From: Opitutia bacterium
GTDB taxonomy: Bacteria > Verrucomicrobiota > Verrucomicrobiia > Opitutales > Seribacteraceae
DNA length: 9,916 bases
Direction of reading: 5' to 3'
Assembly: GCA_018646565.1 (NCBI GenBank)
Contig: JABGUO010000369.1
Coordinates: forward strand, 1 to 9,916
In this document: positions 1 through 6,112 of the stretch, piece after piece
How positions within the stretch are numbered: position 1 is the first letter of the stretch
How the letters are laid out: each line of letters begins with the position of its first letter
Made by a program: the position numbers and the translations under genes
The notes under the pieces: model-generated
Told to the model about the DNA's origin: nothing
The model's input: only the letters and a program-made list of their open reading frames with translations
The model's database searches: none

Positions 1-430
1 CTATTCTTTTATCTTTACTAATTTCGAGGGGTATTCCGATCGCTTCAAGCAGGTCAGCACTTCCACACTTGGAACTAATTGATCGGTTTCCGTGTTTGAT
101 CACTGGAGTTCCTGATGAAGCTATTATAAAAGAAACAAATGTGGAGATATTAAAACTTCCAGCCTTATCCCCCCCCGTACCACAAAGATCGATTGCATTT
201 TCAGAAAATGGTTCAAGAGCAGGGTCTTTTGCTAAAACACGAAAATGTTCAATAAACGAAGAAATTTCATCGGCAGTTTCCCCTTTTGCCGAGAGTGAAA
301 TTAAAAAGTTTTCTTTTTCTGCAGACTCTACCTTTTCTGAAACTAGTTGATCGATGCAAAATTTTATTTGCTCGGAGTCTAAATCAGTTTTCTCATTTAA
401 AGATGCGGTAAAATTTTTAAGAGAGTACAT
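1..430 (-). CDS. trpD: Anthranilate phosphoribosyltransferase, N-terminal part (cut by window edge)
   Basis: TrpD transfers phosphoribose from PRPP to anthranilate, the second committed step of tryptophan synthesis, in the cytoplasm. Reading leftwards from the ATG at 430-428, 143 codons stay open to the window edge, so the C-terminal portion is missing. The family landmarks appear in order: a helical N-terminal domain (about residues 1-75), the PRPP-binding GTGGD loop (84-88), NIST (94-97), KHGNRS (112-117) and the [10 protein letters not shown] stretch (about 123-132). Cys122 stands where Ser is common before GSAD. The gene is divergent from uppP. No clear Shine-Dalgarno sequence precedes the start. 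The GTGGD codons contain a run of eight G (C8 on the plus strand, 169-176). Plus-strand open frames here are shadows. Identification is secure from the motifs; only the missing part is unknown. Confidence 0.95.
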   Translation of the reverse strand, partial: MYSLKNFTASLNEKTDLDSEQIKFCIDQLVSEKVESAEKENFLISLSAKGETADEISSFIEHFRVLAKDPALEPFSENAIDLCGTGGDKAGSFNISTFVSFIIASSGTPVIKHGNRSISSKCGSADLLEAIGIPLEISKDKRI

Positions 431-514
431 CGTATCTGTAAAAAGTGTATTATTGTGAAGTGTGGCTAAAAGTTATTCTTGCATAATTGTGAAACAAGGT
501 TTGTAGAGATTTTG
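431..514. promoter_or_regulatory. Divergent trpD / uppP intergenic region
   Basis: These 84 bases lie between the divergent starts of trpD (430, minus) and uppP (515, plus), so they should carry promoters for both directions. They are AT-rich, but I could not find a -35/-10 pair good enough to name on either strand. No attenuator-like leader peptide with tandem Trp codons is evident on the trpD side. The call rests on gene arrangement only. Confidence 0.3.
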
Positions 515-1486
515 ATGCCCAGTCGCCAACTTATTTTTATTATGCTGTTTTTTTTCCTTTATGGAGGATTAGTAGGGGCTACCGAAAAAACGGCTTTAGT
601 AGGTCTGAGTGACGTTCAGTTGTACCAGTACGATTCAAATTCGTCTATGAGCTTTTCGGATGCTTTTATTTATGGAATAGTTGAGGGTGTAACAGAATTT
701 TTGCCCATATCTTCTACCGGTCATTTGGTGGTGGTAAGTGAGTTTTTATCAGACAACGAAAATCATAATGAAGAAGCGATCAATGCTTATCTAATAGTCA
801 TTCAAGCGGGTGCAATATTGGCGGTCACTCTGCTTTACCGTAAAGAGATTTGGTCGATGATATTAGGATTACTTGGTTTGGACCCCCGGGGGAAGAGGTT
901 GGCATTTAATGTACTAGTCGCTTTTTTGCCTGCTGCTGTCTTGGGGCCAGTATTAGACGATAAGATAGAAGAATTTCTTTTTGGACTTCTTCCTATCGCA
1001 ATCGCTTTATTCTTGGGTGCAATTTTGATGTATTGGGTCGAAAAAAGAAAAAAAGCAAAAGACTCGGGTATGATAAGCGAGCAGGGTCGAACTTTGGATG
1101 ATTTAACCCTGATTCAGTCATTGGGGATAGGGTTTTTACAATGCTTTGCGATGTGGCCAGGTACAAGTCGATCGATGATGACAATTGTGGGTGGATATTT
1201 AGTTGGGCTGCAAAGAAAAAAAGCGGCTGAATTTAGTTTTCTCCTTGGCCTTGTAACTTTAACTGCAGCTGCGGGCTACAAACTGGTAACAAAATGGGAA
1301 GTAATGGAAGCAAATTTGTCAATTGGACCAATTTTATTTGGTTGCCTTGTGGCGGGGATTTCCGCGGCGTTATCCGTGTTTTGGTTGGTAGGTTATTTAT
1401 CAAGGCGCGGATTGGGCGTATTTGTTTGGTATCGAATATTATTATCGATTGTGCTTTTTGCATTTTATTTTAACTCCCAATCTTAA
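515..1486 (+). CDS. uppP: Undecaprenyl-diphosphate phosphatase (UppP/BacA family) with N-terminal signal-like extension
   Basis: UppP is an integral inner-membrane enzyme that dephosphorylates undecaprenyl pyrophosphate to recycle the lipid carrier for peptidoglycan and other surface polymers. From the chosen ATG the protein has 323 residues; a TTG at 479 would add 12. The first signature (E-G-V-T-E-F-L-P-I-S-S-T-G-H) is encoded at about 683-724 and the second (PGTSRS, with the catalytic Arg) at about 1157-1174. Met replaces the Gly often found after SRS. Multiple hydrophobic segments follow. The family usually starts close to the first motif, which here would fit the ATG at 647 (279 residues). 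Upstream of it lie 44 extra residues beginning with a hydrophobic, signal-peptide-like stretch that ends near G-A. No start has a strong ribosome site; AGAG at 505-508 slightly favours 515. Function is secure, the start is not. Confidence 0.93.
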   Translation: MPSRQLIFIMLFFFLYGGLVGATEKTALVGLSDVQLYQYDSNSSMSFSDAFIYGIVEGVTEFLPISSTGHLVVVSEFLSDNENHNEEAINAYLIVIQAGAILAVTLLYRKEIWSMILGLLGLDPRGKRLAFNVLVAFLPAAVLGPVLDDKIEEFLFGLLPIAIALFLGAILMYWVEKRKKAKDSGMISEQGRTLDDLTLIQSLGIGFLQCFAMWPGTSRSMMTIVGGYLVGLQRKKAAEFSFLLGLVTLTAAAGYKLVTKWEVMEANLSIGPILFGCLVAGISAALSVFWLVGYLSRRGLGVFVWYRILLSIVLFAFYFNSQS

Positions 1487-1496
1487 TTTCTCTAGC

Positions 1497-1525
1497 TTGA
1501 CCATAATCCGGTTTCATGATTTGAT
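1497..1525 (+). promoter_or_regulatory. Candidate sigma70-type promoter for rpmF-plsX-fabH
   Basis: In the 60-base gap between uppP and rpmF, TTGACC at 1497-1502 matches the -35 consensus at five of six positions. TTTGAT at 1520-1525 matches the -10 consensus at four of six, and the spacer is 17 bases. Transcription would start near 1532, about 15 bases before the rpmF ATG, and would let rpmF and the lipid genes be expressed separately from uppP. This is a visual match only. Confidence 0.4.
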
Positions 1526-1546
1526 GTTGATTTAATTTATTAAGCT

Positions 1547-1723
1547 ATGGGACAACCAAAAAGAAAACATTCTAAACAGCGAAGCAGAAAGCGTCGCGGT
1601 GCGAACCGCTTTCAAGAACCTCAACTTACCAAAGAAGCTGACGGTACTTTGAGTCGCCCTCACCGCGTCAATCCTGAAACCGGACAGTATCGTGGTAGGC
1701 AAGTTCTTGATGTAGAGGTTTAA
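1547..1723 (+). CDS. rpmF: 50S ribosomal protein L32 (cysteine-free form)
   Basis: This 58-residue, strongly basic protein is a structural component of the large ribosomal subunit. The N-terminus M-G-Q-P-K-R-K-H-S-K-Q-R matches the conserved L32 opening, followed by an Arg-rich helix. The C-terminal part R-P-H-R-V-N-P-E-T-G-Q-Y-R-G-R-Q-V corresponds to the family segment that in zinc-binding forms holds a CxxC pair. Here Asn41 and Thr44 occupy those places and the protein has no Cys at all, so it should be zinc-independent. The position immediately before plsX and fabH is the classic rpmF-plsX-fabH order and strongly supports the call. A plausible promoter lies just upstream. The bases before the ATG are AT-rich with no Shine-Dalgarno sequence. 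Confidence 0.95.
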   Translation: MGQPKRKHSKQRSRKRRGANRFQEPQLTKEADGTLSRPHRVNPETGQYRGRQVLDVEV

Positions 1724-1740
1724 CATTATAGTGCTTCGGC

Positions 1741-2808
1741 ATGGATAAGACCGAAGCTAGAATTAGGCTTGCGATAGATGCCATGGGCAGCGACCTCGGT
1801 CCTTCCGAGGTTCTTGAAGGTGTTGCACAAGCGATCGATCGTTCGCCTTGGAATACCGAATTTGTTTTGTTTGGTCAGGAAGAGATAATTGAACCACTCA
1901 TAACATCCCATTCCATACTTTCGCGTTCAAAGGTAGAATTTGTACACTCCCCTGAGGTCGTGGGAATGGAGGAAAAGCCGATTGCCGGAATTAAAGGCAA
2001 AAAGAAATCCTCCATGAGTTTAGCCCTGCAAGCACTTAAAGAAGGCGAGGCTGATGCATTATTAAGTTGCGGGAATACAGGGTGTTTAATGGCAGGTGGT
2101 GCAATTAAATTAAGAACACTTGATGGGGTAGAGAGACCTGCACTTTGCACAATTTGGCCTGGGCGAGAAAGATATTTTACTTTATTGGATGCAGGTGCAA
2201 ATCCACATGCAAAACCTTTCCATATTGCTCAAAGTGCTGTCCTTGGATCAAATTATGCACGAGTTGCTCTTGGATTAGTTCGTCCCAAGGTCGGTCTATT
2301 AACGATTGGAACCGAGGAGGGTAAGGGAAATGAAGTAATTCATGAGACGCATGAAATGTTAAAGGATATTGATGGGAGTATCATAAATTATGCCGGTCTA
2401 ATAGAAGGATTCCAAATTTTTGAAAATGTAGTTGATGTCGTTGTTTGTGATGGCTTCGTCGGAAATATTGTACTCAAAGCGTGCGAGTCATTAAGCAAAT
2501 TAATTGGTAGTTTCCTTGATGAAGAATTGCGACGAAATGCGCTGCGTAAAACGGGAGCATTATTATCAAAGGGAGCGTTTCGAAGCCTAAAGCAAAGAAT
2601 TAATCCGGAACAATTCGGGGGTGCTCCATTGCTAGGTTTAACAAAAAATGTAATTAAAGCACATGGCTCATCGAACCGAAATCACATAAGTGGCGCCATC
2701 AAGATTGCAATAGAACTAGTGCAACACGATATGATAACCCAAGTTCTCGACGATGTACATGAAGCTAACGAAATACTGCGCCCTGAACCTCTCTTGAACA
2801 GAGATTAA
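1741..2808 (+). CDS. plsX: Phosphate acyltransferase PlsX
   Basis: PlsX converts acyl-ACP and phosphate to acyl-phosphate, the acyl donor used by PlsY to start phospholipid synthesis. It is a peripheral inner-membrane enzyme. The 355-residue product is slightly longer than the usual 330-345. Conserved stretches appear in order: I-D-A-M-G-S-D (12-18), S-C-G-N-T-G (109-114), L-L-D-A-G-A-N (148-154), I-G-T-E-E-G-K-G-N-E (189-198), C-D-G-F-V-G-N (236-242), F-G-G-A-P-L-L-G (292-299) and K-A-H-G-S-S-N (306-312). The ATG at 1741 puts seven residues before the first conserved strand, as in relatives. The gene starts 17 bases after rpmF and ends 3 bases before fabH, so the three are probably co-transcribed. 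No Shine-Dalgarno sequence is evident. Confidence 0.96.
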   Translation: MDKTEARIRLAIDAMGSDLGPSEVLEGVAQAIDRSPWNTEFVLFGQEEIIEPLITSHSILSRSKVEFVHSPEVVGMEEKPIAGIKGKKKSSMSLALQALKEGEADALLSCGNTGCLMAGGAIKLRTLDGVERPALCTIWPGRERYFTLLDAGANPHAKPFHIAQSAVLGSNYARVALGLVRPKVGLLTIGTEEGKGNEVIHETHEMLKDIDGSIINYAGLIEGFQIFENVVDVVVCDGFVGNIVLKACESLSKLIGSFLDEELRRNALRKTGALLSKGAFRSLKQRINPEQFGGAPLLGLTKNVIKAHGSSNRNHISGAIKIAIELVQHDMITQVLDDVHEANEILRPEPLLNRD

Positions 2809-2811
2809 ATC

Positions 2812-3810
2812 ATGGTGGATTATGTAACGAAATCAAGTAGCAAAATACTGGGAGTTGGTTCCTATCTACCATCTGGGGTGGTAGATAATTTAAAGTTAAG
2901 CGAAAAAGTGGATACGAGCGATGAATGGATCACTTCTCGTACTGGAATTAAGGCAAGACGATTTGCAAATGAGAAAGAGGCAACCAGTGATCTTGCCGTA
3001 AGAGCTGCTCAAAATGCATTAATTGACGCCGGATTAACTGCTCAAGATATTGATCTTATAATCGTGGCAACGATTACCCCAGATATGGCTTTTCCCTCTA
3101 CCGCTTGCTTGATTCAACATAAACTTGGAATCCCCAAAGTAGCGAGTTTTGATATTGAAGCCGCCTGTTCTGGCTTTCTTTATGCCTTGGATGTGGCCGA
3201 TGGCATGCTAAGTAGTAATCGTTACAAGTGTGCATTAGTTGTCGGAGCTGAGAAGCTTTCCAGCATAATGGATTGGGAAGACCGAACTACATGTGTACTT
3301 TTTGGTGATGGAGCGGGAGCTGCCATTCTTTCCAATGTTGGTTCCGGTTCAGAACTCATAGGCTTTAAGAGTGGAGCAGATGGCTCCAACCCTAATCTTT
3401 TGTACCAACCTGCCGGCGGATCCTTGCTCCCAGCATCACAAGACTCTTTATCCAGTAGAGGGCATTTCTTAAAAATGAACGGCCGTGAAATATTCAAGTC
3501 TGCGGTGCGGGTTATGGAACGTGCCTCCCGGGAACTTCTTGAGGCACACGGCTTTACCGAGAATGATGTCGATCATGTTATCCCCCATCAGGCGAATGCT
3601 AGAATCGTGGAAAGTTTATCACAAAGACTAGAAATTCCTCTCGGAAAATTCTTTTGTAATCTAGACAAATACGGCAATACATCAGCTGCTTCTATACCCA
3701 TCGCGCTAGATGAAGCAAGAAAGTCCTTAATTTTGAAGAAAGGACAACTCGGCTTGTTTGTTGCATTTGGTGCAGGCTTGACATGGTCTGCGGTTCTTGT
3801 TCGGTTTTAA
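2812..3810 (+). CDS. fabH: Beta-ketoacyl-ACP synthase III (FabH)
   Basis: FabH condenses an acyl-CoA, usually acetyl-CoA, with malonyl-ACP to begin type II fatty-acid synthesis in the cytoplasm. At 332 residues it has the usual length. The thiolase-fold catalytic triad is visible: Cys119 in E-A-A-C-S-G-F, His259 in I-P-H-Q-A-N-A-R and Asn289 in Y-G-N-T-S-A-A-S. The N-terminal D-E-W-I-T-S-R-T-G-I (37-46) and C-terminal G-A-G-L-T-W-S-A (320-327) stretches are typical. It follows plsX by 3 bases, so translation is likely coupled, and supplies the pathway that PlsX draws on. A branched- or straight-chain starter preference cannot be read from the sequence. I see no lesion or unusual insertion. 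Confidence 0.97.
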   Translation: MVDYVTKSSSKILGVGSYLPSGVVDNLKLSEKVDTSDEWITSRTGIKARRFANEKEATSDLAVRAAQNALIDAGLTAQDIDLIIVATITPDMAFPSTACLIQHKLGIPKVASFDIEAACSGFLYALDVADGMLSSNRYKCALVVGAEKLSSIMDWEDRTTCVLFGDGAGAAILSNVGSGSELIGFKSGADGSNPNLLYQPAGGSLLPASQDSLSSRGHFLKMNGREIFKSAVRVMERASRELLEAHGFTENDVDHVIPHQANARIVESLSQRLEIPLGKFFCNLDKYGNTSAASIPIALDEARKSLILKKGQLGLFVAFGAGLTWSAVLVRF

Positions 3811-3825
3811 CCCTTTTTAAATTTA

Positions 3826-4941
3826 ATGAAACAACTCACTATACTCTTTGGCTTTATACTAATTTTATCATCTTCATGCCTTTGGTCAGTCTCACCGGGA
3901 GACAGTAGGACTAGCAGAAACTCTTCTAATAACGATAAGGAATATCTATTTCCAGGTACGGGTTTTTTTAAAAAGAATCGTGATCCCCTCGACGATAAAC
4001 AAGCTAAATTATGGTTCCTTGAAGCCGAACAGGCTGAAGCAGAAGGTGAAAGTGGAGACGCACTTTCTCTTTATGAGAATTTTTCCAAAAGACGCTCAGA
4101 TTATCGAATAATTAGAAAGGGCAATGAAATACAGATTGGGCCTGAATCACTTTATCGAGCTGCAAATTTGCGCGAGAAGAAAGGGGACTGGCAAAAGGCT
4201 TTTCAACATTTGCGTCTTATTGCAGAGGCTTATACAGACTACGATTTTGAACGAGTTGCGGAATCTCTGATGAGAATAGCGGAACGACTGGCGAAGGATA
4301 AGTTGCCTCGCAAGTGGGGTGTCGTTCCAAGGTTTCGTTCGGGAGTTCAAGATCGCTTGAGACTCAATCAAATTGCAGGTCTGGCTCGTGGGCCAAGATT
4401 TGCCCCTCGTGCCCTTATGGCATTATCTGAAATTGCGATCAAAGATAATAAGGAAGAGGAAGCAATCGATGCCCTTGAAAGATTAACTAACTTATACCCC
4501 GATAACTATCTTTGTGAGGAATCATATTTCATATTAGCACAAATTTTTGAGAGTCGGGTTGCCGGTCCTTCTTATGATCAGGGTGCAACTCTAAAAGCAC
4601 TCAATTTTTACGAAGATTATTTAATCCTTTTTTCTGAATCTCCTCCCAAAAGCAAACACGAACAATTGACTGATTATAACAATCGATTAAAGGAGGCAAA
4701 GAAAAGAAATTTAGCGGCAGAAAAAGGTCGAAATAAAATGAGAGAAACTCTTGCGGCAAGTAAGGTGATTGTCGGGAAGTATGTTGAGAAATATGGAAAG
4801 TATTATCTAACTCATTGGCGCGAACTCGGAAACCGCCCAGCTCTCCAATTTTACAATGAGGCTATTACCATTGCCCCAGAGTCTGAAGCGGCAAGGGAAG
4901 CTGAGAAAAAAGTTGCTGAGCTTCGCAGTGGTAATGAATAA
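3826..4941 (+). CDS. BamD-like TPR outer-membrane assembly protein, probable lipoprotein
   Basis: The likely role is in the BAM complex, which folds beta-barrel proteins into the outer membrane; BamD is its essential TPR lipoprotein. The 371-residue product begins with a signal peptide (about residues 1-17). Cys18 follows S-S-S, an imperfect lipobox because the -3 residue is Ser rather than Leu or Val. The rest is helical with TPR-like pairs: about 61-87, 107-137, 193-225 and 230-270. The pattern Y-x-L-A-Q then D-Q-x-A-T-x-K-A-x-x-x-Y-x-x-Y-L (about 234-266), a later Lys/Arg-rich helix and a final P-E-S-E-A-A (351-356) resemble the BamD/YfiO C-terminal half. It lies 15 bases after fabH and overlaps the next lipoprotein gene by 8. 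An unrelated TPR lipoprotein remains possible. Confidence 0.62.
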   Translation: MKQLTILFGFILILSSSCLWSVSPGDSRTSRNSSNNDKEYLFPGTGFFKKNRDPLDDKQAKLWFLEAEQAEAEGESGDALSLYENFSKRRSDYRIIRKGNEIQIGPESLYRAANLREKKGDWQKAFQHLRLIAEAYTDYDFERVAESLMRIAERLAKDKLPRKWGVVPRFRSGVQDRLRLNQIAGLARGPRFAPRALMALSEIAIKDNKEEEAIDALERLTNLYPDNYLCEESYFILAQIFESRVAGPSYDQGATLKALNFYEDYLILFSESPPKSKHEQLTDYNNRLKEAKKRNLAAEKGRNKMRETLAASKVIVGKYVEKYGKYYLTHWRELGNRPALQFYNEAITIAPESEAAREAEKKVAELRSGNE

Positions 4942-5434
4942 GATCTTTTACCTAAAGAGCCTTTTTTTTTTACTACTTATATGTAGTTGTAAATATAAAA
5001 GCACAGAACTTGGTTCTAAGTCTGTCTACATTGAAGTAGTTAATAATCAAACACAGGCTCCTCAGTTGGGATCTTTTGTAAGTAATAAAATTCGAGATCA
5101 AATTATTCGTCGTGGGCATTTCTTTATCCGGTCTAATATTCAAGACTGTGATTACATATTGCGGGTTACTTTAATTGATTACAGCAAGGGAACAGAAATT
5201 TATAAACCAACTGATACTCTTCTTGCAGCTGGATTTCGAATGAGTGTTCAAGCTAATGTTTCACTTACCAAACGGAGTGGCAAAGTATTGTTCAAAGATA
5301 CTTCTATTACTGAACATGCTTCCGTACTGAGAGGTAACTCCCTTTCAGTTCCATCAGATCGACAAGCTCTTTTAAGCATATCTGAATCATTGGGGCAGCA
5401 AGTCTCCCAACTTATTGAGAATTATCGTTGGTAA
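4934..5434 (+). CDS. LptE-like LPS-assembly lipoprotein
   Basis: The probable role is as the outer-membrane lipoprotein that plugs and supports LptD, which inserts lipopolysaccharide in the outer leaflet. From the ATG at 4934 the product has 166 residues. It has a signal peptide with Lys3 and Lys8, a Leu/Phe core, and a lipobox I16-C17-S18 before Cys19. The mature part has the LptE-like plan: a first strand with V-V-N-N-Q-T (35-40), an amphipathic helix (about 45-60), then strands with alternating polarity (74-84, 103-122) and a C-terminal helix (143-163). The reading frame is open back to 4856, but that longer start would bury the signal peptide. The start lies inside the end of the BamD-like gene, an 8-base overlap. 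Assignment relies on size, fold pattern and context, so it is moderate. Confidence 0.55.
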   Translation: MNKIFYLKSLFFLLLICSCKYKSTELGSKSVYIEVVNNQTQAPQLGSFVSNKIRDQIIRRGHFFIRSNIQDCDYILRVTLIDYSKGTEIYKPTDTLLAAGFRMSVQANVSLTKRSGKVLFKDTSITEHASVLRGNSLSVPSDRQALLSISESLGQQVSQLIENYRW

Positions 5435-5443
5435 AAATATCTT

Positions 5444-6112
5444 ATGATGAAAAAGCTTTTAGCACCTTCTATCCTCGCGGGTAATCATGCGAATTTGAAA
5501 TCTGCACTCGATATTGCTGAGGGTGACGGTCGTCAATGGATCCACCTCGATATTATGGATGGGCACTTCGTGCCCAATTTGAGTTTTGGTCCACAAACTG
5601 TGGCTGACCTGAGGAAGGAGTCAGAACTCTTTTTTGATGTTCACTTAATGCTCGATAATCCGCATCTCTATATTGATGCGTTTAATCAGGCGGGTGCTGA
5701 CTTAATTACAATTCACATTGAGCCTTCTTATGACCATTCCGAATCAATTAAGCATATTAAATCTCTCGGAAAAAAAGTAGGCATTGCACTAAATCCTGCT
5801 ACTCCAGTCGAAGACATTTATGAAATTATTACCCACCACAGTATTGATTTAGTTTTATGCATGACCGTAGTTCCTGGATTCGGCGGTCAGAGCTTTATTC
5901 ATGATGTACTTAATAAGGTCAAACAACTTACTGTTTTACGAGAAAAGTCATCTAATCAATTTTTGATTGAGGTAGACGGGGGGGTTGGTCCAACTCATGT
6001 ACAACCTTGTTTAGATGCCGGTGTTGATGTCTTTGTAGCAGGAACCGCTTATTATAAAGGCAGTGATGTTGAGCGTCGAGAATTTGCCCAGTCTGTGGGA
6101 GAGAAGTCTTAG
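5444..6112 (+). CDS. rpe: Ribulose-phosphate 3-epimerase
   Basis: Rpe interconverts ribulose 5-phosphate and xylulose 5-phosphate in the pentose phosphate pathway, in the cytoplasm. The 222-residue length is typical. The TIM-barrel signatures are visible: A-P-S-I-L-A (7-12), [12 protein letters not shown] (34-45) with metal ligands His34 and Asp36, D-V-H-L-M (65-69) with His67, V-P-G-F-G-G-Q (143-149), and V-D-G-G-V (177-181) with the second catalytic Asp178. Val143 replaces the Asn often found before P-G-F-G-G-Q. It starts 9 bases after the LptE-like gene, so it is probably the last gene of the operon. Two ATGs in tandem are possible starts. A run of seven G (5978-5984) encodes the Gly-Gly after Asp178. 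Its stop overlaps that of hppA on the other strand. Confidence 0.96.
   Translation: MMKKLLAPSILAGNHANLKSALDIAEGDGRQWIHLDIMDGHFVPNLSFGPQTVADLRKESELFFDVHLMLDNPHLYIDAFNQAGADLITIHIEPSYDHSESIKHIKSLGKKVGIALNPATPVEDIYEIITHHSIDLVLCMTVVPGFGGQSFIHDVLNKVKQLTVLREKSSNQFLIEVDGGVGPTHVQPCLDAGVDVFVAGTAYYKGSDVERREFAQSVGEKS

Noticed and set aside
69..350. Plus-strand 93-residue open frame
   Set aside because: It lies opposite the trpD coding sequence, whose conserved motifs are unmistakable on the minus strand; the plus product resembles nothing.
479..514. TTG start for uppP 12 codons upstream
   Set aside because: It would place polar, Cys-containing residues ahead of the signal-like stretch, and an ATG follows at 515. 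It is not excluded.
4856..4933. Longer start of the LptE-like gene within the BamD-like gene
   Set aside because: It adds 26 basic residues before a good lipoprotein signal peptide that begins at the ATG at 4934.
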